A program made the translations under genes and the position numbers. From assembly GCF_001189965.1 (NCBI RefSeq), contig NZ_LFLU01000001.1:496001-560000 (forward strand): 64,000 nt of DNA, read 5' to 3'. Source of the DNA: Herbaspirillum rhizosphaerae. Lineage in GTDB: Bacteria; Pseudomonadota; Gammaproteobacteria; Burkholderiales; Burkholderiaceae_D. Of this stretch, positions 17,561 to 26,222 are shown piece after piece (position 1 is the first letter of the stretch; every line of letters starts with the position of its first letter). The notes beneath the pieces are model-generated. The model worked only from the letters and a program-made list of their open reading frames with translations, had not been told where the DNA came from and did not search any database.

Positions 17561-19144
17561 ATGAGCACCGAAACAAACGCCGAAGCCACTACCAACGTCA
17601 ACACGCCGCGTTACATCCTGATGCACGAGAACGACAATGTCGCCATCGTCGTCAACGACCGCGGCCTGCCCGCCGGGACGGTTTTCCCGGACGGCCTGAC
17701 GCTGATCAGCCAGGTGCCGCAAGGACACAAGATCGCCTTGCGCGATATTCCCCAGGGTGAAGCGATCGTTCGCTACGACGTCGCCATCGGCTATGCCGCG
17801 CGTGATATCGCCAAGGGCAGCTGGATCGAAGAATCGGTGGTGACGCTGCCGCCGGCGCGTGAGCTGGACAACCTGCCGATTGCCACACGCAAGGCGCCAG
17901 CTTCGGCCTCCGTGCCGCTGGAAGGCTATACCTTCGAAGGCTATCGCAACGCCGACGGTTCGGTCGGCACGCGCAATCTGCTGGCGATCACCACCACCGT
18001 GCAATGCGTGGCCGGCGTGGTTGAGCATGCGGTCAAGCGCATCCGCCTGGAGCTGCTGCCGAAGTATCCCAACGTCGAAGACGTGGTCGCGCTGGAACAC
18101 ACCTACGGCTGCGGCGTCGCCATCGATGCGCCGAATGCCGATATCCCGATCCGCACGCTGCGCAACATCAGCCTCAATCCTAATTTTGGCGGCCAGGCCA
18201 TGGTGGTCAGTCTCGGTTGCGAAAAGCTGCAGCCGAACCGCCTGCTGCCGGAAAGCATCATCCCGATCCACAAGGAAGGCGAACCCTACGTGGTCTGCCT
18301 GCAGGATGCAGAACACGTTGGTTTCAACTCCATGATCGATTCCATCCTGCACATGGCGGAAGCGCGCCTGAAGGAACTGGACAAGCGTCGCCGCGTGACT
18401 TGCCCGGCATCCGATCTGGTGGTCGGTGTACAGTGCGGCGGCAGCGATGCGTTCTCCGGCGTGACGGCCAATCCGGCGGTGGGATTTGCGACCGATCTGC
18501 TGGTGCGCGCCGGCGCCGCCGTGATGTTCTCGGAAGTGACCGAAGTACGCGACGGCATCGACCAGCTGACGTCGCGCGCCGTCAATGAAGACGTCGCACA
18601 AGCCATGATCCGCGAGATGGATTGGTACGACAATTACCTCAAGAAGGGCGGCGTCGACCGCAGCGCGAATACGACTCCCGGCAACAAGAAGGGCGGTCTC
18701 GCCAACATCGTCGAGAAGGCCATGGGCTCCATCGTCAAGTCGGGCAGCAGCCCGATCTCGGGCGTGCTGGCGCCCGGCGATAAGCTGAAGCAAAAGGGTT
18801 TGATCTACGCCGCCACGCCGGCCAGCGATTTCGTCTGCGGCACCTTGCAACTGGCGGCCGGCATGAACCTGCACATCTTCACCACCGGCCGCGGCACGCC
18901 TTACGGCCTTGCCGCAGTACCGGTGATCAAGGTCGCCACGCGCAACGATCTGGCGCGTCGCTGGCACGACCTGATGGACGTCAACGCCGGCACCATCGCC
19001 AGCGGCGAGGCGACGATTGCCGACGTCGGCTGGGAGCTGTTCCAGTTGATGCTGGACGTCGCCAGCGGCCGCAAGCAAACCTGGGCCGAAAAATGGAAGC
19101 TGCACAACGCGCTGACGCTGTTCAATCCGGCGCCGATTACCTGA
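17561..19144 (+). CDS. garD: galactarate dehydratase
   Basis: This 527-residue protein matches E. coli GarD (523 residues) along its length: [41 protein letters not shown], and [14 protein letters not shown]. It dehydrates D-galactarate to 5-dehydro-4-deoxy-D-glucarate, an iron-dependent reaction in the cytoplasm. An N-terminal SAF-like domain is followed by the UxaA/GarD core. The ATG at 17561 follows GGGAA; an upstream TTG would add seven residues. It lies directly after the transporter and ends in a terminator before the lactonase gene. Confidence 0.95.
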   Translation: MSTETNAEATTNVNTPRYILMHENDNVAIVVNDRGLPAGTVFPDGLTLISQVPQGHKIALRDIPQGEAIVRYDVAIGYAARDIAKGSWIEESVVTLPPARELDNLPIATRKAPASASVPLEGYTFEGYRNADGSVGTRNLLAITTTVQCVAGVVEHAVKRIRLELLPKYPNVEDVVALEHTYGCGVAIDAPNADIPIRTLRNISLNPNFGGQAMVVSLGCEKLQPNRLLPESIIPIHKEGEPYVVCLQDAEHVGFNSMIDSILHMAEARLKELDKRRRVTCPASDLVVGVQCGGSDAFSGVTANPAVGFATDLLVRAGAAVMFSEVTEVRDGIDQLTSRAVNEDVAQAMIREMDWYDNYLKKGGVDRSANTTPGNKKGGLANIVEKAMGSIVKSGSSPISGVLAPGDKLKQKGLIYAATPASDFVCGTLQLAAGMNLHIFTTGRGTPYGLAAVPVIKVATRNDLARRWHDLMDVNAGTIASGEATIADVGWELFQLMLDVASGRKQTWAEKWKLHNALTLFNPAPIT

Positions 19145-19186
19145 TCTTTACCTGAGTTACACCACCGTACACAATAAAACCAACAA

Positions 19187-19227
19187 GCCCCTCGTCTATT
19201 GCTCATCGCAGGGCAGGGGCATTTTTT
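19187..19227 (+). terminator. terminator after garD
   Basis: GCCCCT and AGGGGC form a 6-bp stem with a 22-nt loop, followed by six T. The stem is short, so partial readthrough into the lactonase gene is possible. Confidence 0.6.
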
Positions 19228-19243
19228 ACCCTAAGGAGGAAGC

Positions 19244-20329
19244 ATGGGAGTCATGAATTTTGCGCTGAAGCTTGGCGTAGCAGCGGTCTTGGGCAGCGCG
19301 GTCTGCGCCGGCGTCAATGCGGCGACGATGGTGTATGTATCCAACGCCGACAGCAAGGACATCTATGTCATGCGGCTAAACAAGGACGGTAGCGTCACGC
19401 CGGTCGAGCAGGTGCAAACCGGCGGCACCGTGATGCCGCTGGCGTTCAGTCCCGATCACACGCGTCTGTACGCGTCGTTGCGCTCGCAGCCGTATTCGGT
19501 GACCACCTTCGCCGTCGATCAGCAAAGCGGCAAGCTCAAGGCGCTGTCCACCGTGCCGCTGGCCGACAACATGGCCAATCTGGCGACCGACAAGACCGGC
19601 CGTTTCCTGTTTGCCGCGTCCTATACCGGGCACAAGATCTCGGTTAATCCGATCAGCGCCACCGGTCTGGTGCAGCAGCCTGCCACCGTCATCAACACCG
19701 GCAAGAATGCCCACGCCGTCGGCAGCGATCCGAAGAACAATTTTGTGTTTGCTTCCAATCTCGGCAGCGACGTCATCCTGCAATTCAAATTCGACGCCGC
19801 CACCGGCGTGCTGACGCCGAACACGCCGCCATCGGTTGCGACCAAGGCCGGCGCCGGTCCGCGCCATTTCGTGTTCCATCCGAATCTGCGCTATGTGTTT
19901 TCGACCAACGAGCTCGATAGCACGGTCAACACCTACGCTTACGATGCCGCGCACGGTACGCTGAGCTTGCAAAGCACCGTGTCGGCAGTGCCGGCCGGAT
20001 TCAAGGGCGATGCGCCGGCTGCGGCCGATATTCACCTGACGCCGAACGGCCGTTTCCTGTATGCATCCGAACGCACCTCGAGCACGCTGGCCGCTTATCG
20101 CGTCAATGCCAAAACCGGCGCGCTGACGCTGATCGGCAACGTGCCGACGGAGACCCAGCCGCGCGGTTTCAATATCGATCCGCAAGGCAAGTATCTGCTT
20201 GCGGTCGGGCAAAAATCCAACGGCCTGACCAGCTACGCCATCAATCAGAAAACCGGTGCACTGACTCCCTTGCAACACTATGAACTGGGCAAGAATCCGA
20301 ACTGGGTGGAGATCGTCAATTTCCCTTGA
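19244..20329 (+). CDS. periplasmic lactonase-like beta-propeller protein
   Basis: The 361-residue precursor begins with a signal peptide (residues 1-27, cleaved near VNA-ATM). The rest consists of repeated propeller blades of the 6-phosphogluconolactonase (YkgB/Pgl) family, for example AFSPDHTRLYASLR, LATDKTGRFLFAASY, HLTPNGRFLYASER and NIDPQGKYLLAVG. Cytoplasmic members hydrolyse sugar lactones. Export here suggests hydrolysis of galactarolactone or a similar aldonolactone before uptake, which fits its position after garD. The substrate is inferred from context only. AAGGAGGA precedes the ATG. Confidence 0.83.
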   Translation: MGVMNFALKLGVAAVLGSAVCAGVNAATMVYVSNADSKDIYVMRLNKDGSVTPVEQVQTGGTVMPLAFSPDHTRLYASLRSQPYSVTTFAVDQQSGKLKALSTVPLADNMANLATDKTGRFLFAASYTGHKISVNPISATGLVQQPATVINTGKNAHAVGSDPKNNFVFASNLGSDVILQFKFDAATGVLTPNTPPSVATKAGAGPRHFVFHPNLRYVFSTNELDSTVNTYAYDAAHGTLSLQSTVSAVPAGFKGDAPAAADIHLTPNGRFLYASERTSSTLAAYRVNAKTGALTLIGNVPTETQPRGFNIDPQGKYLLAVGQKSNGLTSYAINQKTGALTPLQHYELGKNPNWVEIVNFP

Positions 20330-20373
20330 GTCCCCCGGGTAGACCGAGTTGCCGGATGGCACAGCTCGCCACA

Positions 20374-20403
20374 ATCCCTCGCGATGTCATGCGGGGGATT
20401 TTT
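20374..20403 (+). terminator. terminator after the lactonase gene
   Basis: AATCCCTCGC and GCGGGGGATT form a 10-bp stem with one T-G wobble and an 8-nt loop, then T residues. Confidence 0.75.
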
Positions 20404-20572
20404 CGTTGGGCTTGCAGAATTGCCGATTCGGCAACGTTGCCGTTGATTTTCCGCAAAAACGATGCAGAAAATCGGGCTGTCGTTTCAGCCTTGTTCTAAG
20501 ATGCGAGAACGCGTCGATGAAGCAACTGCGGCGTCGCGACATACACAAAATCAAAATAATCAGGAGCAGGGA

Positions 20573-22312
20573 ATGCGAAATATCACCGTTCGTTTTAGCC
20601 TCATGGGCGCACTGGCGTTGTTCGCCGCCATGATCGCGCTGGGCGCTGCCGTCGGCATCTTTGCGCTGGGACGCGCGAACGAGTCGACCGTCATGGTGCA
20701 TGACGTCACTTCACGCGCCTTGACCATCAATGACGCCTATAAGGACACTACACGCACGCGTGCGGCGCTGACCCGCGCCTACAGTGCGCTGAAAGAACAG
20801 AACGATCAGGAGGTCAAGAACTCGGCCCTGAAGAGCGCGCAGACCAGCTATGACCGCACGCTGAAACTGCTCGACGAATTCAACAAGGCGCCCGCCTTCA
20901 AAGGACAGGACGACAAGCTCAAGGCCGATCTGGTCGATGCCGGCAAACAGTTGTCGGACGTGCTGAACAAGGCCGCCGACGCCTTGCGCAACAACGACAC
21001 CGCGGCCTACGCTGAAATCAATGGCCGCGACATCACGGCCAAAGGCGCCAGTTTCTCGACGCTGCTGGAGAAATTCCAGAAACTCACCAAGGATTTGTCG
21101 GAAGACATCGTCGCCCAGCGTGAGCGCGAGTACAAGATGGTGGTCTGGCTGGTGGTGGTCGGCCTGGTTGCTGCATTGGCGCTGGTGCTGACGGTGCACT
21201 TCGTCCTGCGCGGAATTGTGCTGACGCCGCTCAACCGCGCCGTCACCTTGCTGGATCAGGTGGCCAATGGCGATCTGACCATGAAGATTGCCGACCCCGG
21301 CCGCAATGAAATCGGCCGTCTGTTTGCTTCCATCCGCAGCATGCAGCAAGGTCTGCTCAACACCGTCTCGCGCGTGCGCAGCAGCACCGACATCATCAAC
21401 ACCGGCGCACAGGAAATCGCCGCCGGCAATCTCGATCTGTCGTCGCGCACCGAGACCCAGGCCAGCTCGCTGGAGGAGACCGCCGCGTCGATGGAGCAAC
21501 TGACCGGCACCGTGAAGCAGAATGCCGAAAACGCCCAGCAAGCCAACCAGCTGGCGCACTCGGCGTCAGAGACTGCAGTCAAGGGCGGCGAAGTGGTGGC
21601 GCAGGTGGTCGAGACCATGAATGCGATCAACGAATCGTCCAGGAAGATCGTCGACATCATCAGCGTGATCGACGGCATCGCGTTTCAGACCAACATCCTC
21701 GCGTTGAATGCGGCGGTGGAAGCCGCGCGCGCCGGCGAGCAGGGCCGCGGCTTTGCCGTCGTCGCGTCGGAAGTGCGCAGCCTCGCGCAGCGTTCCGCCG
21801 CTGCCGCGAAAGAGATCAAGGGACTGATTACCGACTCGGTGGAGAAAGTCGATTCCGGCAGCCGCTTGGTCGAGCATGCCGGCAAGACCATGAGCGAAGT
21901 GGTGGAGAGCGTGCGCCGCGTGACCGACATCGTCGGCGAGATCAGCTCGGCCAGCCGCGAACAGAGCGACGGCATCGGCCAGGTCAACAATGCCATCACG
22001 CAGATGGATGAAGTCACGCAGCAAAATGCCGCACTGGTGGAAGAGGCGGCCGCCGCGGCGCAATCCTTGCAGACGCAGGCGGTGACGTTGGCCGATGCGG
22101 TCAGCATTTTCCGTATCGACGCCAATGCACAGGCGCTTGCGCCGGTGGCGCGTCCGAGGACGGTGTCTGCTTCGGTGCCGAAGGCGGTGGCTGCAGCGCC
22201 AGCTCCTGTCAAGCCGGTGTTGGCAAAGCCTGCAACGAATGCAGTCGCACCATCGAAAGCTGCGCCGAAGTTGCCGTCGCCCGGTTCCGACGACAATTGG
22301 GAGCAGTTCTGA
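20573..22312 (+). CDS. methyl-accepting chemotaxis protein with C-terminal NWEQF tether
   Basis: The 579-residue chemoreceptor has a TM helix at residues 8-31, a periplasmic four-helix-bundle domain (about 32-188), a second TM (about 190-212), a HAMP domain, and a Tsr-like signalling hairpin with the tip [37 protein letters not shown]. The last five residues, NWEQF, resemble the NWETF tether by which Tar and Tsr bind CheR and CheB. CAGGAG precedes the ATG at 20573. It lies between the lactonase and the dehydrogenase of the galactarate locus, so a sugar-acid ligand is possible but unproved. Confidence 0.92.
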   Translation: MRNITVRFSLMGALALFAAMIALGAAVGIFALGRANESTVMVHDVTSRALTINDAYKDTTRTRAALTRAYSALKEQNDQEVKNSALKSAQTSYDRTLKLLDEFNKAPAFKGQDDKLKADLVDAGKQLSDVLNKAADALRNNDTAAYAEINGRDITAKGASFSTLLEKFQKLTKDLSEDIVAQREREYKMVVWLVVVGLVAALALVLTVHFVLRGIVLTPLNRAVTLLDQVANGDLTMKIADPGRNEIGRLFASIRSMQQGLLNTVSRVRSSTDIINTGAQEIAAGNLDLSSRTETQASSLEETAASMEQLTGTVKQNAENAQQANQLAHSASETAVKGGEVVAQVVETMNAINESSRKIVDIISVIDGIAFQTNILALNAAVEAARAGEQGRGFAVVASEVRSLAQRSAAAAKEIKGLITDSVEKVDSGSRLVEHAGKTMSEVVESVRRVTDIVGEISSASREQSDGIGQVNNAITQMDEVTQQNAALVEEAAAAAQSLQTQAVTLADAVSIFRIDANAQALAPVARPRTVSASVPKAVAAAPAPVKPVLAKPATNAVAPSKAAPKLPSPGSDDNWEQF

Positions 22313-22333
22313 ATCCCGGTGTTGTCTGATTTG

Positions 22334-22362
22334 AAAAGCATCGCTCAGGCGGTGCTTTTTTT
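22334..22362 (+). terminator. terminator after the chemoreceptor gene
   Basis: AAAAGCATCGC and GCGGTGCTTTT form an 11-bp stem (one T-G wobble) with a 4-nt loop and seven T. Confidence 0.88.
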
Positions 22363-22387
22363 ACGCCTGCAGTTTTTGAGCGAGCAT

Positions 22388-22419
22388 AAAAAAAGCGCCG
22401 GAACACACGTCCCGGCGCT
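22388..22419 (-). terminator. terminator after the semialdehyde dehydrogenase gene
   Basis: On the minus strand AGCGCCGG and CCGGCGCT form an 8-bp stem with a 10-nt loop, followed by seven T. It ends the kdgD-dehydrogenase operon, facing the chemoreceptor terminator. Confidence 0.88.
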
Positions 22420-22487
22420 GAAACCGCCGTTGCCGGCGGCTGTGGATACCTGATGAGGATCAGGGGTTCTTTACGCGGCCTGCGCCA

Positions 22488-23924
22488 TTACGCGGCGGTG
22501 TAAGCAGTCTTCACGGTGGTGTAGAACTCGGCGGCATACGCGCCTTGTTCGCGTGGACCGAAGCTCGACGCCTTGCGGCCGCCGAACGGTACGTGGTAGT
22601 CGACACCTGCGGTTGCCGTGTTGACCATCACCATGCCGGCTTGCGCATGGCGCTTGAAGTGGGTGGCGTACTTCAGCGACGTGGTGCAGATGCCCGACGA
22701 CAGGCCGAACTCGGTGTCGTTGGCCAGTTGCAGCGCGTGTTCGTAATTGTCGGCCGGGATCACGGAAGCGACCGGTCCGAAGATTTCTTCACGCGAGATG
22801 CGCATGTCGTTATTGCAGTCGGCGAACAGCGCCGGCGTCATGTAGAAACCGTCGGTGTCGCGTTTGACGCGCTCGCCGCCGAAGGCCAGACGCGCGCCTT
22901 CCTGTTTGCCGATTTCCACGTACGACAGGTTCTGGTCGAGTTGCGACTGATCGACCACCGGGCCGATGTTGGTGTCGGCCGTCAATGCATGGCCGATCTT
23001 CAGGCCGGCCAGCTGATTGCGTGCTGCTTCGATGAAGCGCGGGTAGATGTCTTTTTCGACGATGATGCGGCTCGACGCCGTGCAGCGTTGACCGGTCGAG
23101 AAGAAGGCGCCTTGCACGGCAGCCGTGACGGCGACGTTGAGGTCGGCGTCGTTGAGCACGACCAGCGGATTCTTGCCGCCCATTTCGAGCTGGAACTTGG
23201 CCATGCGGGCGACGCAGCCTTGCGCCACGCGGGCGCCGGTCGAGACCGAGCCGGTGAAGGTCAGGGCAGTGACGCGACGGTCGTCGATGAAGCGCTGGCC
23301 GACCACCGAACCGCGACCCATGACCAGGTTGAACACGCCGGCCGGGATACCCGAGCGGCTGATGATGTCGGCAATCGCCCAGGCGCTGCCCGGCACCAGT
23401 TCAGCCGGTTTGAAGACGACGGTGTTGCCGTAGGCCAGCGCCGGTGCGATCTTCCATGCCGGGATCGCCATCGGGAAATTCCACGGCGCGATGATGCCGA
23501 CCACGCCGACCGGTTCGCGGGTGATTTCGATGTCCATGCCGGGACGCACGGAGGCCAGTTTCTGGCCCTGGATGCGCAGCACTTCGGCAGCGAAGAATTT
23601 GAAGATGTTGCCGGCGCGGCCGGCTTCGCCGATACCTTCGGCCAGGGTCTTGCCTTCTTCGCGCGACAGCAGGCGGCCGAGTTCTTCCTTGCGTGCGAGG
23701 ATTTCGGAGCCGATCTTGTCCAGCGCATCCGAACGCGCCTGGATGTTGCCGACGCTCCAGGCCGGGAAAGCGGCGTGTGCAGCGGCGATGGCGATGTCGG
23801 CTTGCGCGGCATCGGCTTGTGCGTACTCACCGATGATGTCGGACAGGTCGGACGGGTTGACGTTCTTGTTGATGCTGGCGCCTTGCAGCCATTCACCGTT
23901 GATGTAATTTGCGAATTGGGTCAT
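22488..23924 (-). CDS. 2,5-dioxovalerate (2-oxoglutarate semialdehyde) dehydrogenase
   Basis: The 478-residue aldehyde dehydrogenase has the full catalytic set: Asn149 in PWNF, Glu247 in LEMGGKNP and nucleophile Cys281 in GQRCTASSR. Sequence and context match 2-oxoglutarate semialdehyde dehydrogenases, which oxidise 2,5-dioxopentanoate to 2-oxoglutarate with NAD(P)+. It follows kdgD on the same strand, separated by 89 bp containing a hairpin, and completes galactarate breakdown. Succinate-semialdehyde dehydrogenase is the main alternative by sequence alone; the neighbours make the present call more likely. Confidence 0.9.
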   Translation of the reverse strand: MTQFANYINGEWLQGASINKNVNPSDLSDIIGEYAQADAAQADIAIAAAHAAFPAWSVGNIQARSDALDKIGSEILARKEELGRLLSREEGKTLAEGIGEAGRAGNIFKFFAAEVLRIQGQKLASVRPGMDIEITREPVGVVGIIAPWNFPMAIPAWKIAPALAYGNTVVFKPAELVPGSAWAIADIISRSGIPAGVFNLVMGRGSVVGQRFIDDRRVTALTFTGSVSTGARVAQGCVARMAKFQLEMGGKNPLVVLNDADLNVAVTAAVQGAFFSTGQRCTASSRIIVEKDIYPRFIEAARNQLAGLKIGHALTADTNIGPVVDQSQLDQNLSYVEIGKQEGARLAFGGERVKRDTDGFYMTPALFADCNNDMRISREEIFGPVASVIPADNYEHALQLANDTEFGLSSGICTTSLKYATHFKRHAQAGMVMVNTATAGVDYHVPFGGRKASSFGPREQGAYAAEFYTTVKTAYTAA

Positions 23925-23952
23925 CGGGTTCTCCTGGGTGTGGATGCCAAAA

Positions 23953-23980
23953 CTGACCGCGGGACGAATCCGGCGGTCAG
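23953..23980 (-). other. intercistronic stem-loop between kdgD and the dehydrogenase
   Basis: CTGACCGC and GCGGTCAG form an 8-bp perfect stem with a 12-nt loop. No T-run follows on the minus strand. It may set the ratio of the two mRNAs. Confidence 0.65.
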
Positions 23981-24013
23981 TCGAGGATTGAGTTACTTAT
24001 TGTGGTGTTGCAA

Positions 24014-24928
24014 TTACTGAGGTCCGAGGCGCTTGATCAGCGCAGCCAGTTCTTCATGTTCGGCTTCGGTGCAGGCGGTCAGCGGCGTACGCACCGGGCC
24101 TGCATCGTGACCGACAACCTTGGCGCCGGCCTTGACGATGCTCACTGCATAACCGGCCTTGCGATTGCGGATGGCCAGGTAAGGCAGGAAGAATTCGTCG
24201 ATCAGCTTGCCGACGGTGGCGTGGTCTTCCTTGGCGATGGCGTGGTAGAAGTCCATCGCCGTCTTCGGGATGAAGTTGAACACGGCCGACGAGTAGACCG
24301 GCACGCCCAGCGCCTTGTAAGCAGCTGCGTAGACTTCCGCAGTCGGCAGGCCGCCGAGGTAGGTGAAGCGATCGCCCAGACGGCGGCGGATCGTGACCAT
24401 GGATTCGATTTCACCGACGCCGTCCTTGAAACCGATCAGGTTAGGGCAGCGCTCGGCCAGGCGTTCCAGCATGTCGGCGTTCAGTTTGCAGACGCCGCGG
24501 TTGTAAATGATGACGCCGAACTTGACCGATTTGCAGACCGCTTCGACGTGCTCGGCGATGCCGTCCTGGCTGGCTTCGGTCAGGTAATGCGGCATCAGCA
24601 GGATGCCGTGCGCGCCCAGGCGTTCGGCTTCTTGTGCATAGGCAATCGCAGCGCGGGTAGGGCCGCCGGCGCCGGCAATGATAGGCACCTTGCCTTTGCA
24701 GGTTTCCACGGCGGTGCGGATGATGTCGGAATATTCGCCCGGCACCAGCGAGAAGAACTCACCTGTACCACCGGCCGCGAACAGCGCGCTGGCGCCGTAA
24801 GGTGCCAGCCATTCCAGACGTTCGATGTAGGTCTTCGGGCGGAAGTCGCCTTGCTCGTCGAAGTCAGTCAGCGGGAAAGAGAGCAGGCCGGCGGAAAGGA
24901 TCTGTTTCAGGTCTTGTGGTGTGTACAT
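24014..24928 (-). CDS. kdgD: 5-dehydro-4-deoxyglucarate dehydratase
   Basis: This 304-residue DHDPS-family TIM barrel carries the Schiff-base lysine at residue 168 ([10 protein letters not shown]) and the catalytic tyrosine at 142 (IIYNRGV). GGTGEFFSL at about 53-61 is the KdgD form of the substrate-binding loop. It converts the GarD product to 2,5-dioxopentanoate, releasing CO2 and water. It is the first gene of the minus-strand arm of the locus, with the 19-bp element about 110 bp upstream of its start. Confidence 0.94.
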   Translation of the reverse strand: MYTPQDLKQILSAGLLSFPLTDFDEQGDFRPKTYIERLEWLAPYGASALFAAGGTGEFFSLVPGEYSDIIRTAVETCKGKVPIIAGAGGPTRAAIAYAQEAERLGAHGILLMPHYLTEASQDGIAEHVEAVCKSVKFGVIIYNRGVCKLNADMLERLAERCPNLIGFKDGVGEIESMVTIRRRLGDRFTYLGGLPTAEVYAAAYKALGVPVYSSAVFNFIPKTAMDFYHAIAKEDHATVGKLIDEFFLPYLAIRNRKAGYAVSIVKAGAKVVGHDAGPVRTPLTACTEAEHEELAALIKRLGPQ

Positions 24929-25035
24929 GTCAGTAGGTGCCAGGTGATGAAGTTAAAAATACCGTCGCGCTTGAGAACAAATTCCGAACATGGTCAGCGC
25001 TTCTGGATGGAACTCGTTCTTAAGTGTCTTAAGAT

Positions 25036-25054
25036 ATCAGTCATCGTACAACAT
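25036..25054 (-). promoter_or_regulatory. candidate GntR/FadR-type operator, copy 2
   Basis: Read on the minus strand this is ATGTTGTACGATGACTGAT, differing from the element at 15948-15966 at only 2 of 19 positions and oriented toward kdgD. A pair of CTTAAG repeats lies just downstream at 25019-25033. The conservation in front of both transcription units of one pathway argues for a shared regulator. Confidence 0.66.
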
Positions 25055-25175
25055 GAATTGGGAGAAAGCCAGCAGTTTTTTGCTGCCGGCCGGTGTTGCG
25101 TTGATTTTGCGCTGATGTCGTTATCAGCTTGCTACGGTAGTGCAGGACAATTCTGAAATACGTTTTATTGCCTGG

Positions 25176-25964
25176 TCAGGTATCCGACGTGTCCGAGGTC
25201 TTTTGCGTACCTGCTGCCGATTCAGCTGCTTCCTGCGCACGGCGCAGACGCTCGCGGCTGTTGGTCAGGTGGTTGCGCATGGCCGCGCGCGCCGCTTCGG
25301 TGTCGCGGCGGGCGATGGCTTCGTAGATGTCTTCGTGTTCGCGCTGCACGCGGTCCAGATAGCTGGCTTGCGGGTCGCGCGCCAGTTCGGCGGTGTTCAG
25401 GCGCTTGCGCGGGATCACGCCGGCGCCGAGGTGACTCAGGATTTCAATGAAATAGCGGTTGCCGGTGGCGGTGGCGATCTGGAAATGGAAGCGGAAGTCC
25501 GGGCCGACGGTGTCATTGCCTTTCTTCAGGTTCTCATGGAAGGCGTCCAGCGCCTGGCGGATCTCCAGCAGTTGTTCGTCGGTGCGGCGTGCGGCGGCCA
25601 GGCCGGCGGTTTCGGTTTCCAGGCTGATGCGCAACTCCAGCAGCGCCAGCAGATCCTTCATCGTGGTGATGGTGGCCGGGTCGATATTGATGTTGCCGGC
25701 CTTTTGCGCCTCCAGCACGAAGGTGCCGATGCCGTGCCGCGTTTCCACCAGTCCGGCGGCCTGCAGGCGTGAAATCGCTTCGCGCACCACGGTGCGGCTG
25801 ACGCCCTGGGTGAGCATGATTTCAGACTCGGTCGGCAGCTTCTCGCCCGGCTTGATGGCGCCGTTGGAGATCATTTCGGAAATCGCGCCAACCACTTCCT
25901 GAGACAGGCTCTGGGTTTTCTTGCGTGGGCGCATCAGCGGGCTGGGTGTCTCGTTAACTTCCAT
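25176..25964 (-). CDS. FadR-subfamily GntR transcriptional regulator of the galactarate locus
   Basis: The 262-residue protein has an N-terminal winged helix (GEKLPTESEIMLTQGVSRTVVREAISRLQAAGLVETRHGIGTFV) and a C-terminal FCD effector domain. The FCD metal-ligand pattern is visible as DFRFH, REHEDI and AMRNHL. It is encoded upstream of kdgD on the same strand with 247 bp between. Relatives beside sugar-acid genes sense pathway intermediates and repress. I infer control through the two 19-bp elements. Confidence 0.88.
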   Translation of the reverse strand: MEVNETPSPLMRPRKKTQSLSQEVVGAISEMISNGAIKPGEKLPTESEIMLTQGVSRTVVREAISRLQAAGLVETRHGIGTFVLEAQKAGNINIDPATITTMKDLLALLELRISLETETAGLAAARRTDEQLLEIRQALDAFHENLKKGNDTVGPDFRFHFQIATATGNRYFIEILSHLGAGVIPRKRLNTAELARDPQASYLDRVQREHEDIYEAIARRDTEAARAAMRNHLTNSRERLRRAQEAAESAAGTQKTSDTSDT

Positions 25965-26222
25965 TTTTATAGGTCGATATGTGTGAAAGTAGCCTGGTAT
26001 TGCGTGAAAACGCGTCCGGACGAACGCCGTCAGCCCGCAAAAAGATATGCGACATCTTACCAGAGGATGACTGGGTTTCCTACGTTCGATACCGGTTTGA
26101 GGCGTCTTCGGCGCGTATTCTTGCCGGATTGACGGTCATTTTTCAGGTTCGGGCGGGAGACTTCGGTAAAAGTGCGGTTGGAAGCCGCCCATCTCAACAA
26201 TGAACGCGATCGGTAACCGCCA

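Noticed and set aside
16141..19105. two long minus-strand open frames opposite the transporter and garD
   Set aside because: Both are shadows of strongly conserved plus-strand genes; long antisense frames are expected in GC-rich DNA.
22545..24020. 491-codon plus-strand open frame opposite the semialdehyde dehydrogenase
   Set aside because: The minus strand carries the full catalytic Asn-Glu-Cys set of the dehydrogenase; the plus frame resembles no protein.
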